DNA from: Adiantum capillus-veneris
Lineage: Eukaryota; Streptophyta; Polypodiopsida; Polypodiales; Pteridaceae
Length of the DNA stretch: 64,000 nucleotides
Direction of reading: 5' to 3'
NCBI GenBank assembly: GCA_014529385.2
Contig: CM043962.1
Span: 121,109,970 to 121,173,969, forward strand
The notes beneath the pieces are model-generated. The model ran no database searches, was not told the DNA's origin, and was given only the letters and a program-made list of their open reading frames with translations. The position numbers were made by a program, and so were the translations under genes. Shown piece after piece: positions 47,701-59,700 of this stretch. How positions within the stretch are numbered: position 1 is the first letter of the stretch; each line of letters begins with the position of its first letter.

Positions 47701-50700
47701 GGTACTCCCTCCGTAAACCCGGAAAGCAGACTGAGATGGGAATGTCTGCCTCCTCTACTAGCACATCCGAAGTCGGGTCAAAACCATGTCGCCACTGTCG
47801 AAAGTGGGCGCGTGATGCTCGGATGGCTAGTGGACTCATAGCTATGACCTTGGAAGCCATCTCGGAGGTCTGGAACTCGATCTGGTAGTACCCCCGTTCG
47901 AGAATCTGGACATCCAAGATCTTGCCCACCTCTGCGAGAAGGCGGGCCTTGAGAAGGTCACGCAGCTCTCCTCTGCTGGGTCGGGTGCCGAGAATCTTGC
48001 AAATGACCGAGGTCGCCTGCAGACGCTCTACCTCTGCGGCTAGGCTCGCTTGCTCTGTCGGTGAAAGAGCAAGTCGAATGGTGGGCTCAGCGGTGTCGGG
48101 CGAGGGGGCTTCGGAGGAGTCCCTCTGGGGTGGAGCATGAGCCTCCATTAGTGTGTGCTGCTCTGAAGGAGAAGGGCGGACGAGAAGGCTAACACTTGAG
48201 AGCTCGGCAAGGAGAAACCAACTGAGAATCCACTGCAAGGCAATTCAAGCGAGGCCTTCGGGGGGGGGGGGGGGGCGTGAGGATAAGGGGCTGGAGCGGC
48301 GAGGGCAGCGGGCAGCGAACAAGAGGGGGGGCAGCGGGCGGGGCTGCACTCTGGCTGGGCTGCGCGCAGGCTGGGTGTAAGCTCAACAGCGCGCAGGCAA
48401 GAGGCAACGCGCAACAGGGGCAGCGCGAGGGTGAGGGCGAAGGGGGGGCTATAGCGCGGGGGAGCAGGAGCAGGCAGGGGGGGGGGGGAGGGGGATGCGC
48501 AGGAGCAGCAATGAGCCTCTTGTCATGGTCCTTCGCAAAATTGAGCATCATCTTTGTTGCATCGCCAATCAATTGACGACGCTCCATCTCTCGACGCTCT
48601 GCTTGAGTAGGCCGAGGCGGGCCATACTGCTTGCCGGAATCTTCGTTGTGATCCCTTCCCGCATCTCCAGTTGCAGAGGGAGTCGAGTTGCAGAGGGAGT
48701 CGACTGATCTTTGCCTGAAGCCATAGGTGCCGCGTAAAAAAATTGGGTGTTAGGTGCAGCGGAATGAATGTTTACGCTTTGCTCAAGATGAGTGCTCCGA
48801 ATTGTGCTCAAGGTTCCTTTTGTTCTTATGGAAGGTAGAGCCTTCCGTTCTTAATGAGAGAATGCTATGATCACAAAACAAAGTGAATGGACACTGTGCG
48901 TGCAAGTGTATGAGGTTGAGAGATAGAGAGATAGAGAGAGAAGAGAGATACGACACCAGAGACGTTGTAAAACCCTCCTCCGAAGGCCCCACTCTCGTCG
49001 GGCGAGAGTGGTCTACTTATGATTGCACAATCTGATACAAATGGTATGCATGAGACTGATGCAAGTCTAGGCTATGTTGACGATGACGACGGTGATGACG
49101 AAGTCGACCTAAGGGCTGAAATCTGCAATCTTGCTACTGCTGTCCAAAAACGCTATGGGCTGAAATCTGCTGCGGGTCCAAAAAAGCTGATTTTTGGGGC
49201 TTTTTCTGTGGGTCTTTGTCGCTGAAATTCTGCAGGTTTAGGGCTGAAAACAGAGGTTCCTAAAGGTTGGAAACTGATGGTCTTTACGGGGCTGAATCTG
49301 CTACACTTTAGGGGTATCTGGTTGGTCTTGATCTGTTGCTGAATCGCTGTGGCTGAGGCTGAAAACGCAAGCTTGCTGATGTCAGAAACGCCAGCTGCTG
49401 TGTTCCAAAAACGCTAGCTGATGCCTTGCAAAAACGCTAGGTACAGGGTTCTGTTGGCGAGGCAGATCTGATGCAAAACGCTAATGACTGGGTACTGCTG
49501 GCGTTAGTGCTAGATGAAGAAAACGCTAGGTCTTGCTGCTTGGAGAAACCGCCAAGGTTCTGCTGAGAAGTTGCCTGCTAAGCTTAGCTCCTGTTGCCTC
49601 TTTTGCCATTTTGTGCTAACTTTGGTTTGCTTATATATTTTCTTACCCAAATTGCCCTACCTACTTTTGTTGGGAAGTCACTTAAATTAATAAGTGAAAA
49701 ATGTCGAAAATAGGAAAAATAGGCTAAATGCACTGGAAAAATCCCCTAACTGATTCTAATGGATTCTGATGGGAATACTGATGATCATGCTATGTGCAAC
49801 CAGAGGATATGCATCTATACCAAGTGAGTGGGCATGCACGGTCTACGAATAGACTCACAAAAAGTGCCAGATCACTTCTAATCTAGACTGACTGGACTTA
49901 CTGAACCCTGATGATGCTGTAGCTTGTCCACGGACACATAGGGTTGGATGTGTCACGTGACATCCCCTGCTTTTTAAAGTAAGGTACTGGTACCGAACTG
50001 TATGGCGTCGAGGGAGATTGCCAATAGCATCCGGAATCCTGGAAGGGACTCTTCGCCAGCCCACTCTGGTGTGTGGGTCGTGCGGTACTTGAACTTCATA
50101 AAGGTCTGCAACGCTTGCTTCTTTGGGCCGCGCCGAAAGCGGCAAAGTCTTCTTCGATGCTTCAACTTCGTCTAGAATCATGCTTCTTTCTTCTTCAAGA
50201 ATCTCCATGGCTGAAAATTCCTAAACCCATTTCCAATACAAAACCATGAACATACCTATTCCATGTAAAGTGAAGGGAAAAAATCTTATCTTCCTCAAAG
50301 ACTTTGCATGCAATGTGGATGAACAAAGAGACGGAGTGCTAAACCGTTCACCACATACACGCAAACAATGAGATCAAATCTTTCTCCTATGATCTAAAGC
50401 AATCAACTGTGGCAATTCATAATGGAAATGCCCATGCTTGGTACTCATACTTTCATGTGCTCGTTCGGAAACTGTGTCATGCCAAGGAAGAGACATGGAA
50501 TGTGACTTCCTTGAATGCATACTTTGCACGGAAAATCCGCATACATTCGTGTTCATTCATGAGTGAACTGTGCTTAACGTACAATATGTCATGCCTAGGA
50601 AAAGGGATCACATAAAGACGGTGACTAAAATATAGGAAACGATCACGAATGAAACACTCGAACAATGTGTGCGTATCAATCATGCGAACACATATTACTT

Positions 50701-53700
50701 CCTGTGAGGGTTCTTGAGACCTAAGCTCGAGAGCCAAGATCGGTTCTTCCTGAGGGATCGAATTGTCCAGTGGGGGTTCTTTGGACCTAGACTCGAAAGC
50801 CAAGATCGATTCTTCGTGATTGATCGAATCTGCAACGAGGTTAGCTTCGCTAGAAAAAGCATCCACTAACACATTATCCTTGTGAACAATCACATCATCT
50901 TCATGCCACTCATCATGCTTATGAGAAAGCACATCTTGATCATGCAAATCATCATGCTTGTGAGAAATCACATCTTGATCATGCAAATCATCATGCTGGT
51001 CATTGTCATCCAAATCATCATGCTTATCAATATCATTCAAATCATCATGCTTATCATCATCATTGAATTCAGCATGCTTCTCACAATCATGCAAATCCTG
51101 TGTGTCATGCTTTGGAGAAGAAGAGACTGAGAGAGTCTCCTTTTCCCGAATCTCTTGCATTCGTGCCTGCACTTGAGAAAAGAGTTGCAAGAACTCTTTT
51201 ATGTGTTGGTCGCTATTTTCTTTGAGGGCTTTGTTGTCGCGATCAAATTCTGCTTGTCTTGCTTTGTTCTTTCGATCAAATTTGGCTTCACTTTCTTTTT
51301 CTTCCAAGTCGTACTGACGCTCTATGGCTTCCATTCTTGCATCGAATTCACGATCTATGGCTGCCCTTCTTTCTTCATAGTCGAACTTCCTGTCCATAAA
51401 CAACTGCGGCAACTCCTTCATAGGAGTAAGTGCAATCCTTGTCGTAGATGGGGGAGGGTTGGAAAAACCTCCTGGTGGGGAAAATTCTTCTTCGCCTCTC
51501 TCATGCTCATCACCTCCAAGCGAAGTATCTATTCCGCTTCGAGTGATGACCATTCTGAAGTCGTGGGTTCTTGTGGGTTCTTGGGGTCTTGGGTTCTTAA
51601 GTTCACAAGGAACTTGGGTTCTTGGGGTTCTTGAGTTCTTGAGGTTTTCTTTTGCTTGCAAACTGTGTTTGAGAAGGATCTTCTCTTCACCCGAGTTCTA
51701 CTCTTTTCCGCGGGCGCACCCCTTGGCGGCCTTGCGCTCACACCAAGGTTGCTTTTTCCCACCTCACGTCGATTGGCCGGCCGCTAAGTGCACGTTCCGC
51801 TCTCAATGGGTGAAAAGAGACACAAGAGGAGGCTGGACAAGCCCTTCTTTCTTGGGATTCCTGTCACTCTTCAAAAACACAATTAGGAATCGACACGCCC
51901 AAGCGAACTTGGGTTCGTGCGACCGCAACAAGCAAAAAACTTATGTGGTTCTTGTGGTTCTTTCCTTGAGTGATACAGAACACTGCCAAAGCTCTGATAC
52001 CAATGTTATGTGCAGCGGAATGATTGTTTGTGCTTTTCTCAAGATGAGTGCTCCGAATTGTGCTCAAGGTTCCTTTTGTTCTTATGGAAGGTAGAGCCTT
52101 CCGTTCTTAATGAGAGAATGCTATGATCACAAAACAAAGTGAATGGACACTGTGCGTGCAAGTGTATGAGATTGAGAGATAGAGAGAGAAGAGAGATACG
52201 ACACCAGAGACGTTGTAAAACCCTCCTCCGAAGGCCCCACTCTCGTCGGCGAGAGTGGTCTACTTATGATTGCACAATCTGGTACAAATGGTATGCATGA
52301 GACTGATGCAAGTCTAGGCTATGTTGACGATGATGACGGTGATGACGAAGTCGACCTAAGGGCTGAAATCTGCAATCTTGCTACTGCTGTCCAAAAACGC
52401 TATGGGCTGAAATCTGCTGCGGGTCCAAAAACGCTGATTTTTGGGGCTTTTTCTGTGGGTCTTTGTCACTGAAATTCTGGAGGTTTAGGGCTGAAAACAG
52501 AGGTTCCTAAAGGCTGCAAACTGATGGTCTTTACGGGGCTGAATCTGTTACACTTTAGGGGTATCTGGCTGGTCTTGATCTGCTGCTGAATCGCTGTGGC
52601 TGAGGCTGAAAACGCAAGCTTGCTGATGTCAGAAAGGCCAGCTGCTGTGTTCCAAAAACGCTAGCTGATGCCTTGCAAAAACGCTAGGTGCAGGGTTCTG
52701 CTGGCGAGGCAGATCTAATGCAAAATGCTAATGACTAGGTATTGCTGGCGTTAGTGCTTGAAACCGGCCTGTTAAATCCAAAAAGGGCGGTAGACTTTAC
52801 TTTAAACCTTGATTTAGCTTTCACCCATTATTAGTCGTCTATTTTACCTATACTTTCAAGACACAACAAAGGGGAGAGGGATACAGGCTGCTAGATTGCA
52901 CCTGTATGAGTAGACGGACACCAGATTGGCCCCTAACTTAGGCGCCCCTTTCGGTATTTCTTTATTGTTCAAAAGAGGGAATAAACGCTGTGGTTCCCTA
53001 CAAGCTGCCCCGCACAAACTCGGCTGAATTTCCACTGTTCCAGCCCGATTTCGGCAGCATAATTGTACTAGAACCCTTCACAGTCAGTATTCCCACGCAT
53101 TGGCCGACTTTCCCGACGCATACGGGCACTTTGCAAAACCTGGCGAGAATCTGCAGCACGCTGAATTCTCTGTTTTCAGCCCTGAAAATGCGCCAGATCA
53201 CCTGTACAGCGGTCCCCTTGCGTCCCGCGAACCTCCTGGGGGTATTAGGGTCCGTTTAGGGCCAAAACCCTAAACCTGCAAAAATACACAGCAGGCTGTA
53301 ATTTACTGTCTCGGGTTCCGTTTCGCGTGCCGGTCGCATCCTTAGCAAGTCCTCGAGCTCCCGCACCTATAGGGCTACTTGCCCTTTGAATCGGACGAGA
53401 TTTCTGGCGTGAAACCTCTCCGAATTCACCTGTACCTGCGGGGGAATTAGCTGCTAGCTAATCCAGTACCTGTGCAAGAGGCTCTTGCCTCGGCAATCGC
53501 GCATGAACCCACACAACTGTACATTGGTCAAATGAAGAGCCCACTAGAGGGGCATAACATACTGCCAAAGGGGAGAGAGAGGGCAGTGCGTAGCGTGCAG
53601 GGCATCACTCCTGGCACCGCACTGTACATAGGAGGGAAAGCAAGCACTCCATAGCTCTTAACCTATGACAAAAACTGAAAATGAGGCTCTCCCCTCTTCA

Positions 53701-56700
53701 AATTCAGCGCCACTTCTTGTTGCATGAGGCAAGTGCACCAGAATGTGCCACTTGGCACATTTACAAGCATTTTCCCGTTTCGGGGTTGCCGCCTAAAAAT
53801 ATCCCAACCGGTTGCCCAGTTGACTTCACGGCAGAGTAAGAAAATGTTCCCATTGTCATTCCGGAGGTAATGACGTCAACACTTTTTCAGGTCCCAAAAT
53901 AGCAGTTCCCTAAATTTTAGGAGATGCTGCCATTGTATGTGTCTAGGTCATCCGACCCTCTTTGTACACTGCGGCCACATCCAGAACTGAAATGTAGCCT
54001 TTGTAGCAAAGGATTCCACTTTGGCTAGTCAATGACCCCACTTGGCTAACCATAGTCCTTGTCCAACCTTAGTGCTCTCTTGCCCTCAGGCCTGGACTCC
54101 CTCTGGACAGTTCCACACTAGCTATGCAATGCAGGGCAGTTAGATTTCCCGAGGGGTGTTTGCAAAAAGTGAAAGTAAATAGATAATAAGAAAGAAATCA
54201 ACAAAAAGGATAGATAGTAGTCACACGCTGGTGACAGTGCTAGATGAAGAAAACGCTAGGTCTTGCTGCTTGGAGAAACGCCAAGGCTTGGGATCTTGCT
54301 TGGAGAGGGAAACATTGGCTCCTGTTGCCTCTTCTGCCATTTTGTGCTAACTTTGGTTTGCTTATATATTTTCTTACCCAAATTGCCCTACCTACTTTTG
54401 TTGGGAAGTCACTTAAATTAATAAGTGAAAAATGTCAAAAATAGGAAAAATAGGCTAAATGCACTGGAAAAATCCCCTAACTGATTCTAATGGATTCTGA
54501 TGGGAATACTGATGATCATGCTGTGTGCAACCAGAGGATATGCATCTATACCAAGTGATTGGGCATGCACGGTCTACGAATAGACTCACAAAAAGTGCTA
54601 GATTACTTCTAATCTAGATTGACTGGACTTACTGAACCCTGATCATGCTGTAGCTGTCACAAACGGGAGCGCATAACAATATAAAATACATTCGGATAAA
54701 TAGACTTCATCACTTATTACTGAAGCCAAAGGATATAGAGAGAAGTAGATAGAGAGAGATAGTGAGAAGATCGACACAATACTAGGGACCAGAAGATGGG
54801 CTGGTCCCCCCCCCTTAAAGAGAATCCTTTATTAGGGAGAATCTTTTTACAAGCACAAGAACCGGAGAAACCCCCTCCGTTCTAATTCTCTAACTTGATG
54901 GTCGTTCCTTCCCGTAAGGGAAATCCGAGAGACGAGCTCTCAATCCTTTTTCCGTTTGTACTCAGAGTCGAGACTCCGCAGACCATTTCCGAATTCTGTT
55001 CCCAAAATTCCCAAGCGTAGGCCGAAGCCTTCTCGCTTCTCCTTCGTGATGAAGTACCTGCAAGCACACACACAAACATGCGACAACAATTCGTATGGCG
55101 AATCCACAATAGATACCTGTCGCTCTTGCGCGGGAAAAGCGACTTCCGTGCTTCGTAGTCTCGCGATCTCTTGCGTTATTTGGCGGCAGAGTCTTCTCTT
55201 GCTGACGTTGGTACCTCTTCTTTCAGTGAGGGCATGTGGTGCTTTTATAGCTCCTTGGCCACGGCACGAATAGCTGCTCGCGTAGAGATCGCGGCCGTTT
55301 TTTTTCTTTTCTTTTCTTTTGCTGCTCTACCCGAAATAGGGAGAGAGAATTCGCTGGCTGGTTTTGTTGCTTTATTTTCTAAGTGGCTGTCCACTTATTA
55401 AGTTGGCGGCGGGCATATTTTAAAATTGGTCCGAACCTACCCAAAAACTCAATACAACCTTATAAGTTAAAACCAATGCCTTTCACAACACTTCCCAGGC
55501 GTCCCTGGATGCAACCACATGCACAAATGTAATGCATACATAGATTCCTCGCGGGAAAGCGTTTGCTCTTCCCGGAAAACTCGTTAAAATATTCCGCTTT
55601 TTAAGAAAAGCTTCTTAGAACCCATCTTTATTATTGTGCTTGTGTCTTTACGCATATTCCTCTTTCCAGTTCGGATTTCCTCTCGATTATGGATATCCCC
55701 TTTCCGATGCACCCGCCACCCACCCTGTGACGCATGAGGAATACCCATCACTAGTCCTTTTCTATCGAACTTACGGTACAATCCCCTTCACGATGCTCTA
55801 TGTCACCCATCTTATGACGCATCAAAGATGTCCGTTCCCGGATGGTCGGATACTTCTTTACTGATGCTCCCTGTCACCCATCTGTTGTGACGCATCAGAA
55901 GTACCCGTTCCTTGTGGCCTTACAGATATTTCCTTTCACAGTGCTCTTGTCATTACTTTGAATGACGCACTAGGGATACTCTGTACTCGGATGTCTCCAG
56001 TGAGGAAAACCCTCTCACTTAAAGTTCCAATAATTCATTTAGAATTATTTTCTTGGTGTTCCAAGCGAGAAGACCCTCTCACTTATAAATCCAATAATTC
56101 ATTCAGAATTATTTTTATGTCAAATAAAGCCAATTTAGCAACAGTAGCTTGTCCACGGACACATAGGGTTGGATGTGTCACGTGACATTGGGATTGGATT
56201 TCCCGTAGAAGAGAAATCGCCCGTGCTCTAATACCACTGTAACAGACTTGGACACTCCAAGTCAAGAACCTACCGTAACAACACCAAATAACCACTTCAA
56301 AACAGTTCACAGTTCACAATTTATTCGACACTGGCCCGGCGGAGTTCCGTGCCTAGAGATATTGGTCCCAAAGACTAGCGCCCCTTCTGGTATTTCTTTT
56401 TGTATTAATCTGAGTTCAAAGTACAAGAGTGCGGGCAGGTGCTCACACTCGGACTTTGCGTCCAGATGCTCTGAGTTGTGAGAGACCTCCTCACATATTT
56501 AAAAGTACAAGGGATGCCAAAAGCAGAGCCCCAAAAGCTGAAATCAAAAGCTTTCAATAACACAGTAAGTCTCTTTTTCTCTCTCACAAGCCTTCTTTCT
56601 AAATTGAAGCAGAGCTTTCACTCTCTCTTTCTCTCTCTCTCTATGCTTTTCTAAAAATAAAGCAAGAGAGCTCTTTCTCTCTCTCCAATTGCGTAGGAAA

Positions 56701-59700
56701 CAGCAAGGCCCAGTTTGCATAGCAAAAGCATTGCCCAAAAGCTGCCAGGGCTGCCATGTCATCTCCGCAATTCGCGCCGCGATTCGCGGGCTGCCACATC
56801 AGCAGGCAGATAGTACGGCTTGCCACGTCAGCATTTTAGTATTTTTCTTGCAGAGGGTGTGTGTGTATAGCGGGCAGCCACGTCATCACTTTGTGGTAGG
56901 AGCCTTCACGCGATTGGAGGTTTTCATCTCAGTTTGGGCTTGCTCAAAGACTATACCCTCCCTGTTTTTCGAGCTACAGGGTGAGGGATGTTTACACAGA
57001 GTTGCAATAGAGGCTCCACAGGTGGCAGAGTGCTGTTTTCAAAGGATCCAAGTGGTGGACATCTGTGGGAGGACTTGTGTCATAGATCCCGACCCAGCAG
57101 CTCTTGAGACTGGCCACTAGAGACTATGGGTTTGGGAGAGTTGTCCACTGGCACGAGTACAGTGGGATCCTGGAGAGTGGCTTTGGAGGGATTCTTTCTC
57201 CTCAACAGACCATCCAGGTGTCCCTTTCTTTCAGTACCTGTTCGACTGGGACGTCACACATTGGTAGCGCAGAGGGAGGCTCGTCCTGCTGCAGCACCTC
57301 ATTGGCAGGAGGAGGGTCTCATAGTTGAGTTCTTGGCAGCTTTTTGGGAGAGGTTGTGGGACTCCAGAAAGCCGATGCGAGTCACTTTGTTCCAATGGCT
57401 GGTTGCACACCGAGCTACAGCAGTTGGGAGTTGGCTTGTACATAGTGGTCTCTCCGCTGCATGTGCAGCTTGTGACCATCCTGTGGATAGTCAGCGTCAC
57501 TGTCTTTGGGACTGTCCTTTGGCACAACAGGTGTGGCTTCGTGTTCTTCGGCTGATGCCAGCTCTTTCCACAGCTCGGCAGTACACATGGGGAGCATCTG
57601 CTTGGTCTACTCTCACGGGCCCGACACTTCAGTTTGATCTATCCTCCACTAGCAAGATGATAGTGATGCAGGGGGGGTCGAACTACTCTCCAACCTCCTA
57701 CAGAGCTTACCATAGGAGTGGTGCAGTGAGAGAGAGGAGTGCTGGGAGCTCATTAGCGGCCTGACACTCTCGTTCATCTGGCGGTCCTGCTGCTTCTGCA
57801 TCTTCGAGGCTCGCCCTGTACCACCAGTAGAGACTGTTCGGGATCTTTGGCTAGAGCTGGTCCATACTCTCAGAGGACAGTTTGAGAGACTCCAGGGCAG
57901 CTCTGACAGCATGCGGGAGCACAGAGAGGCGTTTCTTCAACTCTGGCATCCTGGGCCTTTCTTCACCATGGTCCAGGGTGTGCTCAGATGGCACTACCGT
58001 CCACCTGTGTGGCTCTTCCCTCCTCCCATCTCTTGATTTAGCCTCATTGTACATATGTTGTTTTTTTTTCATTGGGAGAGTCTCCCCATCATGATTGTTG
58101 TAGCCGTCTCTTGCAGAGGTGGTTGTAGCCCCATGGGCAGTTTTCATTAACTAATAGAAGGATCTTTTTCTCGGGAAAAAAAAAAAGAGTTACCTCCTCA
58201 ACGTCTTGAAGATCACACGATTGATTTGATTCGAGGCAATACGCCACTGAATTGGCCACCTTACAGAGTAAGTAGAGTCCAAAACGAAGAGATTATGAAC
58301 CAAGTGAAAGAATTGATGGAAAAAGGATTGATTCAACCTAGTATCTCACCATTTTGTTCACCCATGCTTTTAGTTTTAAAGAAAGATGGGATCTTGGAGA
58401 ATGTGCATTGACTATAGGGCTCTCAATAAAATCACCATCAAGAACAGATTCCCGATACCCAGGATCGATGATATATATTGGATAGGTTACAGGATTCTAC
58501 TTGTTTCAGTAGAATCGAGAAAAGTGGCTATCATCAGATCAAGATTACTCTTGGAGATGTATACAAGACAGCATTCAGGACGTTTGGTTTGTACGAGTAT
58601 TTGGTGATGCTTTTTGGTCTCACAAATGCTCCTGCAACCTTTAACAAGATGATGGACATGATTTTTCGAGATAGACCATTTGTGGACACTTTTTTTGATG
58701 ATATCATCGTATTCTCTAAGAATGAGGCAGAGCATTGATGGCATCTAGACAGTCATCGATAGATTTAGCAAGCAAGCTCCCTTTATTCAAGTCAAGAAGA
58801 CGGTTAAATCTGTTTGTCTCCCAGATATTTCGACTTCATGGCATGCCTCAGTCTATAGTTTCAGATAGAGATCCCCGTTTTACTAGCTTGTTTTGGAGGG
58901 CAATGTGGGAGAATATTGGTACTCGGTTACAATGTTCGTCCTCTTCCCACGTGCAGAGTGATGGGCAATCAGAGATTGCGAATTCAATAGTCTGGACATG
59001 TTGAAGTCTTACATCTCTGATCAGAAAGCTCAGTGGGAGAAGTTTTGCCCTTTGTGGAGTTTGCCAATCTTGCAAAGGGTAGGCTGCCCTCTATGCTTTG
59101 TATCTGTAGACAAAGTGCTCCTCACTCTCCACCTCCTCTCTGCATACTCGACAGACTCTCTCCTCCCTGGGAATGTCATGAGCTCGCCCCACCTCTATCT
59201 CTAGTATGTGTGATGATACTCTGACCTGACCATTCGCCGCTCGTGAGCTCTGTGGCATGTAGATGTCCATATAGCGTGGTTGCTGTATGAACGTGTCCTC
59301 AAGTATAGTAAGGAAATGATCTTTGTAATGTGACATCTTCCGCTGAAGGGGAGATGTGATCCAAGTCTGTCTGATATATAGCTGCCAGAGATCTTGTCGG
59401 AGCACTATGTTTCTCTCATTGCGTGAGGGATGAACATGGGGTGATTCAAGGTCATACTGGAAAGGTGGTAGGCTCTCAAGATCAAGGCCATATGCTCCGA
59501 ACCATGCTCTAACCTGTGTATACCAAGCTCTGTCATATCCGGACTCATGGCTGACTCAAATGCTCGCCGTGTGAGTCTATTGGTCGGGAGCTCTCACACT
59601 CTCTGGATAAAGGAGATCGTTTGAAAGAGTGCCTCCACTGCCATGGGGGGAGAAGCAAGCTCTTCTTTGATGATGTCCTGTGGCAACTGTGTGCTTGCCT

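Larger units (their letters stand above)
32039..48528 (-). mobile_element. LINE-1: near full-length LINE inside gypsy-2 gag
   Basis: A non-LTR retrotransposon of about 6.8 kb (after removing the 9.7-kb insertion) inserted in gypsy-2 gag with a 12-bp TSD, TCCTTCGCAAAA, at 32027-32038 and 48529-48540. It has a G/C-rich 5' UTR, ORF1 with a zinc knuckle, ORF2 with AP-type endonuclease, RT and C-terminal zinc motif, and a 3' end with an A-rich tail. ORF1 and ORF2 overlap as ATGA. It looks like the plant L1-type clade with DUF4283-like ORF1. ORF1 is fully open and ORF2 has a stop and a few frame changes, so it is one of the younger insertions. Confidence 0.92.
48748..56187 (-). mobile_element. Non-autonomous LTR retrotransposon (LARD/TR-GAG-like)
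   Basis: LTRs of about 1.2 kb flank an internal region of only 2,041 bp (49963-52003) that has a primer-binding site, a polypurine tract and one long ORF but no protease, RT, RNase H or integrase. TSD TTGGG lies at 48743-48747 and 56188-56192, inside the gypsy-2 leader. The 5' LTR (right) is swollen by two later LTR-like insertions. The two LTRs are nearly identical where compared, so it is young. Size and content fit large retrotransposon derivatives or gag-only TR-GAG elements; the helper family is unknown. Confidence 0.9.
52004..56187 (-). repeat. 5' LTR of the LARD-like element with two insertions
   Basis: It aligns to the 3' LTR as 52004-52758, 54242-54654 and 56149-56187; the gaps are LTR-A' and LTR-C, each with a TSD. 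Net length is about 1.21 kb, equal to the 3' LTR. Confidence 0.9.
25991..56898 (-). mobile_element. Gypsy-2: chromodomain Ty3/gypsy element with nested insertions
   Basis: The same lineage as gypsy-1 but on the minus strand and inflated to 30.9 kb by LINE-1 (inside gag) and a non-autonomous LTR element (inside the leader). Its 5-bp TSD is CGAGC at 25986-25990 and GGAGC at 56899-56903. The LINE-1 sequence shows GGAGC was original, so one copy has a point change. Excision restores LINE-2 coding sequence. Own parts: 3' LTR 25991-26633, polypurine tract, integrase, RNase H/RT, protease, gag (30653-32026 and 48541-48724), leader (48725-48742 and 56193-56224) and 5' LTR 56238-56898. Confidence 0.92.
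15364..58189 (+). mobile_element. LINE-2: 5'-truncated LINE, split by two gypsy insertions
   Basis: The LINE body survives as 15364-15434, 24149-25990 and 56904-58189, about 3.2 kb in total, and reads continuously when gypsy-1 and gypsy-2 with their TSDs are removed. It belongs to the same family as LINE-1 on the opposite strand. The second piece encodes RT and the third the C-terminal region. The 3' end is TTTTTCTCGGGAAAAAAAAA with a poly(A) tail. A possible TSD, TTACCTCCT, flanks it at 15355-15363 and 58190-58198. Numerous stops and frame changes make it a dead, older copy, and it starts in mid ORF2, as usual for 5'-truncated LINEs. Confidence 0.85.

Noticed and set aside
46984-47888. Gly/Arg-rich + strand ORFs
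   Set aside because: Antisense to LINE-1 ORF1, whose Pro-rich codons generate these frames.
58866-59075. Independent minus-strand ORF over gypsy-3 integrase
   Set aside because: Shadow of the + strand [13 protein letters not shown] frame.
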